A stretch of DNA of 38,607 bases from positions 1 to 38,607 of the IMG/VR virus record IMGVR_UViG_3300033148_008499; one strand, given 5' to 3'. The DNA comes from a virus. How positions within the stretch are numbered: position 1 is the first letter of the stretch; each line of letters starts with the position of its first letter. Positions 6,410 through 14,022 of the stretch are shown here, in pieces. Under the pieces are notes generated by a model that had not been told where the DNA came from, made no database searches, and was given only the letters and a program-made list of their open reading frames with translations. Both the position numbers and the translations under genes were made by a program.

Positions 6410-6655
6410 ATGACTACTGCTGAATCAATTTTGGAAACAATTGGGCGCGAAGCAATGGAGCGCCTTTGCCGGGAATTCGGCGGCACGACGCTGTATATTC
6501 CACTCCGGCCGCCGGAAGTGTTACGAAATGAAAAAATCGTAACACTTTTTTCCCATGCCCTAAAAGCCGGTGGCACGTGTATGTCGGCGTACAACGAATG
6601 CGCACAAGAATTCGGGCTTTCCGTGCGCCGGGTGCAGGAGATAATCGCCGGATGA
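6410..6655 (+). CDS. Mor/C-type transcription regulator-like protein
   Basis: This 81-residue protein starts at an ATG after GGTGGAGG. It follows the Mor activator pattern of Mu-like phages: an N-terminal helical part, the beta strand TTLYIPLRPP, a basic helix and a C-terminal helix-turn-helix ECAQEFGLSVRRVQEII. Mor proteins bind as dimers and recruit RNA polymerase to middle promoters. Here it may activate middle or late transcription, or simply bind DNA. Its stop overlaps the next start (ATGA). Confidence 0.55.
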   Translation: MTTAESILETIGREAMERLCREFGGTTLYIPLRPPEVLRNEKIVTLFSHALKAGGTCMSAYNECAQEFGLSVRRVQEIIAG

Positions 6656-6798
6656 ACATTCCGTATTTTTACTACCTGTTTACTCATGCCGGGCATACGT
6701 GGAAAACGCTTGTAAAAGTTGACGTCAAAGCGCAAGAAAACGTGATTTTTTTATCGAAAAAGACGGTGATCGGCTCGAACCCAACCAATCCGGCATGA
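6652..6798 (+). CDS. Small hypothetical protein, 48 aa
   Basis: Starts in an ATGA overlap with the Mor-like gene and begins MNIPYFYYLFTHAGHTWKTL. The end overlaps another small ORF in the same way. Tight coupling supports translation, but no function is apparent. Confidence 0.45.
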   Translation: MNIPYFYYLFTHAGHTWKTLVKVDVKAQENVIFLSKKTVIGSNPTNPA

Positions 6799-6863
6799 AA
6801 GTCGTTGCGGACTTCCACCACGCGTATTTTCAAGCGCTTTCCGTGGGCTATCCGCAAAATTGA
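6795..6863 (+). CDS. Very small ORF, 22 aa; possible remnant
   Basis: Encodes MKVVADFHHAYFQALSVG and four further residues before a stop, in an ATGA overlap with the previous gene. The opening V-x-D-x-H-H is like the N-terminus of a longer enzyme rather than a finished peptide. It may be the truncated start of a lost gene. Confidence 0.3.
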   Translation: MKVVADFHHAYFQALSVGYPQN

Positions 6864-6929
6864 AAAAAATGAACTTTCCTAGAGGACTTCGCATATATCC
6901 CTCGGGTATCCTATTGCCAGGAGGCTATT

Positions 6930-8234
6930 ATGAAGCACATTTTTGTATTTCTCATTATGGCATTTCTTTGTTTTTCGCTCTATGCAACTGGGCAGTCCGA
7001 TCCAAATGACGGACCGGAACCGATTGAGTTTTCCGTCCTCTATTCGGGCATAGGGACGTATGACAAAGGAACTGCTACCGAATGGACCAATGTCGGTTGG
7101 GCATTCGAACAGGTAAAAAAAGATTTCCCGGAAGCTGTTATGCGTGGTATGCAGGTCGATCTGTCGGACGGATCGCAACTGACAATGACGACGTTTCTTG
7201 CCGCGGGGAAAGCACCGAACGTCTACATGGACACGCTGGTTCGCAGCTCTACGTATATCACACCGGACTTTGCGTTGCCCCTTGACGAGTACGTGAGAGA
7301 CCTCGCGAAATATCCGGAGGATACCCTGGCACCATACCGGCGCAATGGTGATCTATTGGCATTGCCGCAACCGGGAAGTGCTCAAGGCATGGCTATTAAT
7401 CTGGACATGATGAAAGACATCGGCTACGAAGTTCCCGACAACTGGACGATTGCCGATTTTCTGGAAATGGCCGAGCTCGTAAAGCAAAAATACAATGGCG
7501 AGAAATGGGCCACGGGCATGTTTGCCGGCAATCAAAGCGGTGACTACTTGATCAACAACTGGTTCGCTGCCTTCGGGTGCCGGTACTATGATCCAGGAGA
7601 TTACTCGCACACAGTCATTCGGGATACCGGAGGCGCACAGGTGCACGCATTTTTCCAGACGCTTATGAAAAACGGGTACATACGCCAGGACGCAGCAACG
7701 CAGGTTGACGACGACTACGTTCTCGATTGGGCGCGGGGGAATCTCGCAGCTACGGCGTTTTTCCAATCATGGACAAAGCATTATTTCAAGGTATTGATCG
7801 ACAACGGAGAAATAAAGGAGCCGTTCGAATACAAGTTCGTGCCGTTCCCCCGTGCGGAAGGTGTCAATCGAGTTCCCACGTACTACATGAACGGCGCAAT
7901 TGTCGTGCACAAGAGCGGATCAGCGGCCGACCCGATTGCCGCGCGGTTCGCAGAATACCTGAACGGTGCAAAGATTCAGACCGCGGAGGTTTTGCTCAAT
8001 TCCGTGCTTCCCACCAGGACCGATGTGACGGCAAAGCCTGGCGACCCGTGGACCGCGCAGATTGCCGATATTGTCGCAGAGAACGGCATTTTTGATGTCG
8101 GGCTTACCAATGAAAAATTCGGCGCTACCAGACCGCAGCACTATTCAATCCTTCAAAAAGTGCTCAATCTCAAAAATACCCCCCAGGAAAGTATCGCCGA
8201 ATATGAAAAAGCGCTAAACGAAGCGCTCAAGTAA
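6930..8234 (+). CDS. ABC transporter sugar-binding protein (exported)
   Basis: This 434-residue extracellular solute-binding protein of the carbohydrate (MalE/UgpB-like) class would capture a sugar in the periplasm and deliver it to the two permeases downstream. It has an N-terminal signal peptide (MKHIFVFLIMAFLCFSLYA) ending in ATGQ, a form common in Spirochaetota binding proteins. Lobe features are AAGKAPNVYMD, LPLDEYV, LLALPQPGSAQGMAINLDMM, a Trp-rich middle and a late ILQKVLNLKNTPQESIAEYEKA-type terminal helix. The start follows an AGGAGG ribosome site. Length and motifs look intact. Finding it in a phage genome is highly unusual. The substrate cannot be told from sequence. Confidence 0.9.
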   Translation: MKHIFVFLIMAFLCFSLYATGQSDPNDGPEPIEFSVLYSGIGTYDKGTATEWTNVGWAFEQVKKDFPEAVMRGMQVDLSDGSQLTMTTFLAAGKAPNVYMDTLVRSSTYITPDFALPLDEYVRDLAKYPEDTLAPYRRNGDLLALPQPGSAQGMAINLDMMKDIGYEVPDNWTIADFLEMAELVKQKYNGEKWATGMFAGNQSGDYLINNWFAAFGCRYYDPGDYSHTVIRDTGGAQVHAFFQTLMKNGYIRQDAATQVDDDYVLDWARGNLAATAFFQSWTKHYFKVLIDNGEIKEPFEYKFVPFPRAEGVNRVPTYYMNGAIVVHKSGSAADPIAARFAEYLNGAKIQTAEVLLNSVLPTRTDVTAKPGDPWTAQIADIVAENGIFDVGLTNEKFGATRPQHYSILQKVLNLKNTPQESIAEYEKALNEALK

Positions 8235-8240
8235 TCTGTC

Positions 8241-8260
8241 GGCGGGACAGTCTTCCCGCC
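8241..8260 (+). terminator. GC-rich hairpin after the binding-protein gene
   Basis: GGCGGGA (8241-8247) and TCCCGCC (8254-8260) form a perfect stem with a six-base loop seven bases after the stop codon. No T-run follows, so it may act as an mRNA-stabilising or attenuating hairpin rather than a full terminator. Such hairpins often set a high ratio of binding protein to permeases. Confidence 0.55.
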
Positions 8261-8266
8261 ATTCCC

Positions 8267-8325
8267 GCGTCCGCTCGTGCTGCCGCAACATTCGTGGCAA
8301 CCGGGTTCAATTCCCGGTGGACGCA
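8267..8325 (+). other. tRNA-like structure lacking a D-arm
   Basis: Acceptor strands GCGTCCG (8267-8273) and TGGACGC (8318-8324) pair over 7 bases with one G-U. A perfect T-arm CCGGG-TTCAATT-CCCGG is at 8301-8317. An anticodon-like hairpin TGCCGC-AACATTC-GTGGCA (8281-8299) has a 7-base loop with CAT at the anticodon position but lacks the conserved T33. The D-arm is missing, giving 59 nt in all, so it is a decayed or deliberately reduced tRNA. It ends one base before the permease ATG. Confidence 0.45.
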
Positions 8326-8326
8326 G

Positions 8327-9157
8327 ATGAAATATCTCCTGCTTTTTCCGGCAGTTCTGGCCGTAGCGCTTTTTTTGCTATGGCCAATAGGGGAACTCGT
8401 TCGCTATTCGACGCTCAAAACGAATTTCATAACTACCTCGAGCGTGGGCCTGCTCAACTATCGCAATATGTTTCACAACACGGTATTTTTGCGTTCATGG
8501 GGAAACTCGTTTTGCTACATGGCAATCATGGTTGCTGCCAATATGGTCGTTTCAACGGGAATTGTGTTGATAGCGTTTACGCTAAAAAAACGGTGGCATG
8601 ATTTTATCAGGATATCGTTCTACGTGCCGGTCCTGGCGGCGGGAGTTATTATTGCTCAGGTCTGGCGATGGGTGTTCCATGCGCGTGGGCCGATCAACTG
8701 GATTCTGTCATTTTTCGGCGTCGATCCGATTTATTGGTTCGCGCAAGGAATCACTGCGATCCCGGCGGTCTCTCTTGTGGTCGTTGTTTCCGCATGGGGC
8801 GGAACGGTCATAATCCTACTTGCCTATGTGTTGTCTATCGACCCGGCGCTATATGATGCGGCAACGATTGACGGCGCCACGTGGGGGCAAATAAAGCGAC
8901 GGATTGTTCGTCCTCTCATGTGGCCGGCCATAGCCATGGTATCCCTTATGGCTATGATTGCAGCCGCGCAAGTCTTCGAAACGATCTATGTGCTGGCTCC
9001 ATATGAATACTCGGCAAGCGTTACGTTTCACATATACCGTGAAGCGTTTGTTTTCGGGCGGTTTGGCTATGCAAGCGCGCAAGCAATCATGCTATTGCTG
9101 GTGACGGCTGCAATGACAATCGGGAAAAAAAGGATAGAACAGGCAATAGGAGGATAG
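8327..9157 (+). CDS. ABC sugar transporter permease, MalF-like
   Basis: This 276-residue inner-membrane permease has six predicted membrane segments (KYLLLFPAVLAVALFLLWPI at the start, the last around AQAIMLLLVTAAMTI). It carries the EAA loop that docks the ATPase, LYDAATIDGATWGQIKRRIV, before the last two helices. It would pair with the second permease gene at 9371 to form the channel for the binding protein. I chose the ATG at 8327. A GTG at 8294 in the same frame would add 11 residues but lies inside the tRNA-like element. No ATPase gene is in the genome, so a host MsmK/UgpC-type shared ATPase would be needed. Confidence 0.9.
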   Translation: MKYLLLFPAVLAVALFLLWPIGELVRYSTLKTNFITTSSVGLLNYRNMFHNTVFLRSWGNSFCYMAIMVAANMVVSTGIVLIAFTLKKRWHDFIRISFYVPVLAAGVIIAQVWRWVFHARGPINWILSFFGVDPIYWFAQGITAIPAVSLVVVVSAWGGTVIILLAYVLSIDPALYDAATIDGATWGQIKRRIVRPLMWPAIAMVSLMAMIAAAQVFETIYVLAPYEYSASVTFHIYREAFVFGRFGYASAQAIMLLLVTAAMTIGKKRIEQAIGG

Positions 9158-9161
9158 CTAT

Positions 9162-9383
9162 ATGAAACTTGTAAACATAGAATTATTCGGCAATGCCGAA
9201 CAAGAAAAAATCTGGGTGAATCCGGAACAGATATGCTACATCATCGCTCGCGAGAGAAAAAATTCTTCTAGTTTTACACCGACGTGGGGAATAGAACTTA
9301 TATTTGGAGACCATACGCTTTTACTCGAAGCGCGGGGCAAAGAAGAAGTCCAGCGCCTGGTTTCTGACTTATGTCAAAAATAA
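9162..9383 (+). CDS. Small hypothetical protein between the permease genes, 73 aa
   Basis: Strong ribosome site TAGGAGGATAG upstream. The protein is short and beta-rich, with W-V-N-P-E-Q-I-x-Y-I-I and GIELIFGDHTLLLEARG, like a small SH3-type or FlbD-like fold. Its helical end includes EEVQRLVSDL. It overlaps the second permease by 13 bp, so the four transporter-region genes are one operon. Function unknown. Confidence 0.65.
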   Translation: MKLVNIELFGNAEQEKIWVNPEQICYIIARERKNSSSFTPTWGIELIFGDHTLLLEARGKEEVQRLVSDLCQK

Positions 9384-10183
9384 TTATCTTAATAGCGGCG
9401 GTGCTGCTCCTCGTCCCGCCGTATTTCATGGTTATCGGCAGCTTCCAAGACATACATGGCGTATTTATTATGCCGCCGAGGCCGCTGCCACTACACCCAA
9501 CGCTTGAGAATTACCGAAAATTGCTATCAACTGACGGCGTGGTCAGGTGGGCATTCAATAGCGTGTTCGTTGTCGCCTGCGTCGTAGTGTTGTCTGTAAT
9601 CGTGGCGGCCGGTGCCGGGTATGCGTTTTCGGCATATCGATTTCCGCTGAAGCGGGTTCTGTGGATGCTTTTGCTTATGGGCATTATGGTCCCGAGGATT
9701 TCAGCAATCGTGCCGCTGTTCGTAGTAATCAATCGCTTGAAATTGTCCGGCACCATGATTGCTGCTGTGCTTCCCGTAATCGCATCGCCAATCAATTTCT
9801 ACCTGGCCCGAACGTATTTCGAAAGCATCCCCAAGCAATACATAGAATCGGCGCGCATCGACGGTGCGAGCGAAACGCAAGTATTAGCAAACATTATCGT
9901 TCCGGTCGCCCGGCCGATCATCGCTACGATTGCGCTATTCTCGGGCATTGCAGCGCTCGGTGATTATATATGGCAAATGCTTATATTGCAGGACGAAAAA
10001 AAATATACGCTGATTGTCGGGCTCACAAAAACAATCATGAAACGCGGCGGGGCGGATATGGGAAACCTGAATCCTATCGGACAATCCATGGCCGCCGGCT
10101 GCATTCTGTTGCTGCCTATCCTGGCGATCTTTTTGGTCGCCAACAAATATTTCACGCAGACCATTCAGGGGGTAAAAGACTAA
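9371..10183 (+). CDS. ABC sugar transporter permease, MalG-like
   Basis: This 270-residue permease has six hydrophobic segments (first at residues 3-23). The loop PRPLPLHPTLENYRKLL after helix 1 is typical of MalG-type proteins, and the EAA motif YIESARIDGASETQVLANII contacts the ATPase. The gene starts inside the end of the 73-aa gene, and its stop overlaps the next start (TAATG). It appears intact and would form a heterodimeric importer with the MalF-like permease. Confidence 0.9.
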   Translation: MSKIIILIAAVLLLVPPYFMVIGSFQDIHGVFIMPPRPLPLHPTLENYRKLLSTDGVVRWAFNSVFVVACVVVLSVIVAAGAGYAFSAYRFPLKRVLWMLLLMGIMVPRISAIVPLFVVINRLKLSGTMIAAVLPVIASPINFYLARTYFESIPKQYIESARIDGASETQVLANIIVPVARPIIATIALFSGIAALGDYIWQMLILQDEKKYTLIVGLTKTIMKRGGADMGNLNPIGQSMAAGCILLLPILAIFLVANKYFTQTIQGVKD

Positions 10184-10395
10184 TGGCACGAAAAATTCAT
10201 ATCAAGGGAATGTGGCTGTGCCGCGCGTGTGGCGTGGCGAGCGATATTCACAACTGGGAAGAAACGCCGATCTATGCTCCGTTCTTCGAGTGTCCGCATT
10301 GCGGGTCAATCGTCAATGTTACGCGAGCAAATGAAAAAGCGGAATTCGACAAAACGGAAAAGTCGAAGCCGGGAAGACCGAAAAAAGAAGAATAA
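10183..10395 (+). CDS. Zinc-ribbon protein with AT-hook-like tail, 70 aa
   Basis: Two CxxC pairs (CRAC at 13-16, CPHC at 37-40) give a rubredoxin-type zinc ribbon. The tail is basic (EKSKPGRPKKEE), with the GRPKK core seen in AT-hook DNA-binding motifs. The start is fused to the permease stop (TAATG). Probably a small nucleic-acid-binding protein; its function in the operon is unknown. Confidence 0.6.
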   Translation: MARKIHIKGMWLCRACGVASDIHNWEETPIYAPFFECPHCGSIVNVTRANEKAEFDKTEKSKPGRPKKEE

Positions 10396-10442
10396 AATAG
10401 TCATTGCGGCCGTCGCCACAGCGGCAATGGGAGGACAACAAC

Positions 10443-11213
10443 ATGACAATAGCAATCATTATCGGGCGCGGAGGAAGCAAGCGGTTGCCGAGGAAAAACG
10501 TATTGCGGTTCTGCGAGCATCCGCTCATCGCCTGGTCAATCGTTCAGGCAAAGTGTTCGCATCGTATCGATTGGGTGTACGTAAGCACGGACGACGACGA
10601 AATAGCAGCCGTTTCTCGGGAATATGGAGCCGAGGTTATCCGGCGGCCCGAATGGCACGACGCCGATCTTGTTTCGGCCAATCGCCCATATCGGCATGCG
10701 ATGAAGGAACTCCTCATGGAATACGGCGAAGAGTTTAACACGGCGGTAACTATCCTTCCCACGTCACCGCTGAAGCGGCCGCAAGACATGGATCTTGGTA
10801 TAAAACTGGCTCATGATTACGGGTTGCAGGAAGTGATTCCTATCAGCAAGCGGCGGGAAACCATGATCTATCGGGTCACGCATCCGTTTACTGCGCGCAC
10901 GGTATTTTTGGACAAGGGATACCATTTTGCCGGCCCCGGCGCATCATGGAACGTGTGCAACCCGAGAGGCTATATTGCGTTCACCGAAGCGTTCAGCGAT
11001 TTAGACCATACGCTCGATGATCGAGCCATGCACCATCTGGAGGAAAGCCCGAGGCTGGATGTCTCGTACATAGAAGTCCCGTTGTGGCAACAATTCGAAG
11101 TGGACACGCAAGAGGAATGGGCTTTGGCGGAAGTGCTCATGGAGCACTACATATTAAAGGGCAAAGGCCCGGAGGTTTATTATGAGTACGCAGGAAGAAA
11201 AAATCACGAGTGA
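10443..11213 (+). CDS. CMP-nonulosonate synthetase-like cytidylyltransferase (NeuA/PseF family)
   Basis: This 256-residue enzyme starts MTIAIIIGRGGSKRLPRKN, the nucleotide-binding signature of acylneuraminate cytidylyltransferases, which activate sialic, legionaminic or pseudaminic acid as the CMP sugar. Later motifs are VYVSTDDDEIAAVS, TILPTSPLKRPQDMD and a substrate region with RRETMIYRV. A C-terminal DT-x-E-E-W follows, typical of the family. The ATG at 10443 follows the ribosome site GGGAGG; a TTG further upstream is less likely. The next gene encodes a Maf-like DUF115 protein that could use the product. The exact sugar cannot be deduced. The related CMP-KDO synthetases are a less likely alternative. 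Confidence 0.8.
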   Translation: MTIAIIIGRGGSKRLPRKNVLRFCEHPLIAWSIVQAKCSHRIDWVYVSTDDDEIAAVSREYGAEVIRRPEWHDADLVSANRPYRHAMKELLMEYGEEFNTAVTILPTSPLKRPQDMDLGIKLAHDYGLQEVIPISKRRETMIYRVTHPFTARTVFLDKGYHFAGPGASWNVCNPRGYIAFTEAFSDLDHTLDDRAMHHLEESPRLDVSYIEVPLWQQFEVDTQEEWALAEVLMEHYILKGKGPEVYYEYAGRKNHE

Positions 11214-12567
11214 CATGAAAAATGAAATCCCCATTGAATCGGCATACCGAAGCAATTCGAGTCAATTCAATTTTGGGACCATGATGAAACAGCAAATACA
11301 TGAGGAGTACAATAGCGCGTATAACCATCAGCATATTCTTGCAATGATTAACGCCGGGCGTGCATATGATATCAGCCAAGAGCCAAGGCAACACGGCCCG
11401 GTGTTCGTTATCGGGTCCGGTCCGAGCCTGGACTTAAGCATCAAGCATCTGAAAAAATGGGACGGCGGAATCGTGTGCAGCACGAGTCAAGCGCTTACGC
11501 TCATGTATCACGGGATAGAACCCGATTACATTGTTGCGCTCGATCCGTTCAGCCAATGGGACGAACTGGCCGGCGTAGATTGGTCAAAAACGAAGGCGAA
11601 ATTGGTCGCTCATCCGGGAGTATGGCCCGATCTATACGAAAATTGGCCGAATAAGGTGTTGCTGTATCGGCAAAACATCGGGAGGCCGGATAGCTTTTAC
11701 GCGACCACGCAAAAGCATATGTATTCGGTGCGCGGCGGCACGCGGGACATGACGGAATTCAAATTGCTTATTCTGACCGAGCTCACGTTGCTTGCATGCT
11801 CGCCGCCCCTCCAGGTGTTTGTCGCGGATAAGGTCGGGTATGGGACGGTGTTTCTCGCAGGCTGCGACTTCGGATTCCCACACAACAAGAGCCGATTTAC
11901 TATGTATACAGTAAAACGACCGGCAAAGGCCGCTTCTCCGGGGAATGCGCCAACGATCGACGTGCCTATCGAATGGGAAGAGCACGAATCGCTCCTAGAC
12001 ATAGAATCGCTTCGGGCTGCGGCCGAAAAAGAGCAAAACGAGGTCATAAAAAGCGACAACGGGGTGTATACGCAAAAAATCCACCTGTTTTACAAAAAAA
12101 ACTTCATTACCGGCTGGCGCCTGTCCCTGAAAACCATGTATACGACCGACAAGGGAACGATTACCGAGATTCCGTACACGAGCATCGAGAAGGTGATAAA
12201 AAATAAGGGCAAAGCAAAGCGGCAGACGCCCGAATACATCAAGCGGGTCACGGAGCAGTACCTGGCGCGGTCGGGTGCGTTTGTTATCGAAAGCGAGGAC
12301 GGCGCTATGAGCTTTGTGGAAACGCAGAACCCTATCGTCGATCTGTATTCATACATGATGAACATGCGCAAGCAGCTTTATTGTCCTAAGTGTGGGATAC
12401 ATGCGCATGCAGACGACGGGAAGGACCATTCCGGGGAACCGTGCGCCAGGTGTGGCGGCAAGCTTGAGCTCAAAAACAAAATAGGTATTGCCAAAAATAT
12501 GGAACGGATTCAAGAGCTTATGAAATACGTAGAAAAGTATGAAGCGCAAAAAAAAGCGGCCGACTAA
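11182..12567 (+). CDS. DUF115/Maf-like protein (putative nonulosonate glycosyltransferase) with C-terminal zinc ribbon
   Basis: This 461-residue protein carries the DUF115 (6-hydroxymethylpterin kinase MptE-like) fold shared by Maf motility accessory factors, which add nonulosonic acids to flagellin. The core is PVFVIGSGPSLDLSIKHL, STSQALTLMYHGIEPDYIVALDP, then TVFLAGCDFGFP. An unusual four-cysteine zinc ribbon lies near the C-terminus (C401, C404, C421, C424), followed by a helical KR-rich end. The ribosome site is GGAGG. It overlaps the cytidylyltransferase by 32 bp, so the pair is likely coupled (CMP sugar donor and transferase). The target (host surface, flagellum or virion) is unknown. 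Confidence 0.75.
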   Translation: MSTQEEKITSDMKNEIPIESAYRSNSSQFNFGTMMKQQIHEEYNSAYNHQHILAMINAGRAYDISQEPRQHGPVFVIGSGPSLDLSIKHLKKWDGGIVCSTSQALTLMYHGIEPDYIVALDPFSQWDELAGVDWSKTKAKLVAHPGVWPDLYENWPNKVLLYRQNIGRPDSFYATTQKHMYSVRGGTRDMTEFKLLILTELTLLACSPPLQVFVADKVGYGTVFLAGCDFGFPHNKSRFTMYTVKRPAKAASPGNAPTIDVPIEWEEHESLLDIESLRAAAEKEQNEVIKSDNGVYTQKIHLFYKKNFITGWRLSLKTMYTTDKGTITEIPYTSIEKVIKNKGKAKRQTPEYIKRVTEQYLARSGAFVIESEDGAMSFVETQNPIVDLYSYMMNMRKQLYCPKCGIHAHADDGKDHSGEPCARCGGKLELKNKIGIAKNMERIQELMKYVEKYEAQKKAAD

Positions 12568-12580
12568 TTGTCGGCCGCTT
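12554..12580. terminator. Bidirectional hairpin terminator between convergent genes
   Basis: AAGCGGCCGAC (12554-12564) pairs perfectly with GTCGGCCGCTT (12570-12580) around a TAATT loop that contains the stop codon of the DUF115 gene. A seven-A run on the left serves as the T-run for the minus direction. It is one of three hairpins here with the GGCCGAC-N5-GTCGGCC core. Confidence 0.8.
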
Positions 12581-12584
12581 TGGA

Positions 12585-12878
12585 TTATGCCTCCTCTATT
12601 GTGACGTCAGGAAATGCCGCAAAAAACGTAGTATGTTTTGTATTATTTTCGAAAAAATCATACATATCGATTTCCAGTTCATCGACCGTGAAAATATCGG
12701 CAGGCTTTTCACCTTGCCAAATAGATTCGCGAAGCCAAAAATATCGACCGCGTGGTGTTCGATATAGCGTCAATGCTATTCCATTGGCGAGCCGATTAGC
12801 TCCATCGCGATAGTAATTGTCGGCCAATTTCTCGGCAGTTTCGGTATTGTATCGCTTTCCGTCTCTGATTTTTTTCAT
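12585..12878 (-). CDS. Hypothetical protein, 97 aa
   Basis: Begins MKKIRDGKRYNTETAEKLAD after a GAGGAG ribosome site. The opening IRDGKRYNTETAE-x-LA and LYRTPRGRYFWL match a small family often seen in conjugative and phage elements (single-domain proteins opening with a K-x-I-D-G-x-x-Y-D-T-x-T-A pattern). It ends acidic. The gene lies two bases after the 72-aa gene and belongs to its transcript. Molecular function is unknown. Confidence 0.7.
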   Translation of the reverse strand: MKKIRDGKRYNTETAEKLADNYYRDGANRLANGIALTLYRTPRGRYFWLRESIWQGEKPADIFTVDELEIDMYDFFENNTKHTTFFAAFPDVTIEEA

Positions 12879-12880
12879 CG

Positions 12881-13099
12881 CTATTTCTCCTCTGGAATTA
12901 ATGCAACATTGGTAAAACATGAATCGCCGATCCGAATTGCCAGAACCGAACAACCGGATTGCATTTCGGCGATATCCTGAACTGATAGGACCGGAATACT
13001 TGCAAGCCGGTCCTGTACGCTATCGTACACATCGACGATAGCGAATTTTTTGCGTAAAGATTTTTCCTCTTTACTCATCATCATTTTTTGTTTTTCCAT
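12881..13099 (-). CDS. Hypothetical protein, 72 aa
   Basis: A Lys/Met-rich N-terminus (MEKQKMMMSKEEKSLRKK) precedes a compact domain (IVDVYDSVQDRLASIPVL...). The leader GAGGAGTTGAGGAAATG resembles the leaders of three other genes in this cluster. No family is recognised. It is upstream of the 97-aa gene in a two-gene unit. Confidence 0.6.
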   Translation of the reverse strand: MEKQKMMMSKEEKSLRKKFAIVDVYDSVQDRLASIPVLSVQDIAEMQSGCSVLAIRIGDSCFTNVALIPEEK

Positions 13100-13144
13100 T
13101 TCCTCAACTCCTCGAGAAAGATTTAACGACTAGGTCGTCAAGAA

Positions 13145-13169
13145 ATCGGCCGACATATAGTCGGCCGAT
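13145..13169 (-). terminator. GGCCGAC-type hairpin
   Basis: ATCGGCCGAC (13145-13154) pairs perfectly with GTCGGCCGAT (13160-13169) around ATATA. It follows the stop of the 165-aa minus-strand gene. There is no strong T-run, so it may be a weak terminator or mRNA end structure. Confidence 0.6.
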
Positions 13170-13180
13170 AATTTCACGAA

Positions 13181-13678
13181 CTAGCTTACAAGCTCGATCT
13201 TGTCTTTTTCGATTGCCGGCATTCGACCATGCCATGGCCAATCGTGCAAACGTTGTATCGTCATTTCACTGCAATAGTAATGCGTAGGATTATCGGCATA
13301 GGCGATTTCGTCGAAATATAATTCTACGCCGTTTACGAATTTTACTTCCAATGTTCGCCTATCAACGCCGTTGTTTCTATCGGCGTCCGATGCATTGCGC
13401 CAATAAACGTTAATGCTTTTGATGTCGCCTATAAGTAGAATTGACGGATTCCGCAAAACAATTCTTGCAATTTCATTGTCGGTGTCTTTGCGGAATCCAG
13501 TTATCTGGCACTCCTTGTGATACCAGACAGCAATGCGAGATCCATTGGTAGTGTACGGACTCTTTTTTTCTACGCATAGAGATATGCCGTCAGCATACAG
13601 ATATGCCGTAGTGTAATACAAATTGTCGGCGCGCATTTCGCGCTTAACAATCGCTTTTAATGATTTCGTTTCAGCCAT
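13181..13678 (-). CDS. Hypothetical protein, 165 aa
   Basis: Begins MAETKSLKAIVKREMR after a TTTTTGAGGAGTT leader. The protein is mixed alpha/beta, with many aromatic residues and the piece HYYCSEMTIQRLHDWPWHGR near the end. No domain is recognised. It is the first minus-strand gene left of the control region at 13679-14022 and a likely early gene. Confidence 0.6.
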   Translation of the reverse strand: MAETKSLKAIVKREMRADNLYYTTAYLYADGISLCVEKKSPYTTNGSRIAVWYHKECQITGFRKDTDNEIARIVLRNPSILLIGDIKSINVYWRNASDADRNNGVDRRTLEVKFVNGVELYFDEIAYADNPTHYYCSEMTIQRLHDWPWHGRMPAIEKDKIELVS

Positions 13679-14008
13679 TTCAATAACTCCTCAAAAATTG
13701 ATATCAATATTAATGCATAAAGTATGCCATGCCATGGCATTATAAATCGTTGCTATATGGCAAGTTGCGATTTCTTTGTATCTCCATTATCTCAATGTGT
13801 GTCACATTGCCATGCCATGCCATGGATCGGCAAAAAAGTGTATCAATAGCGCGCAATCCGAAAAAATCGCGCTCTGTGGTGTGTCAAAAAATATCGAGCT
13901 CTTGCGATAATGCCAATTTGTAAATCATTGCATAGCAAGTATTTACCGATTGGTATATTGTCTCCAACATGGCATGGTATATGCATATATAATAGTACAA
14001 TCTTTTTT
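13679..14008. promoter_or_regulatory. Divergent control region with repeated palindromes
   Basis: About 340 bases without a convincing gene separate divergent small-gene units. It contains a perfect ATGCCATGGCAT palindrome (13729-13740), a run of three GCCAT repeats near 13810, and an ACATGGCATGG copy near 13968. The inverted repeat CAATGTG-TGT-CACATTG (13795-13811) lies close by. A perfect -10 TATAAT (13988-13993) has only a weak -35 at 17 bases and precedes the plus-strand gene at 14023. This is most likely an operator-rich early promoter pair. Confidence 0.55.
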
Positions 14009-14022
14009 GAGGAGTTGCAGAA

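Noticed and set aside
13795-13811. CRP-type binding site (CAATGTG-TGT-CACATTG)
   Set aside because: Half-site spacing is shorter than the TGTGA-N6-TCACA pattern; a phage operator is equally likely.
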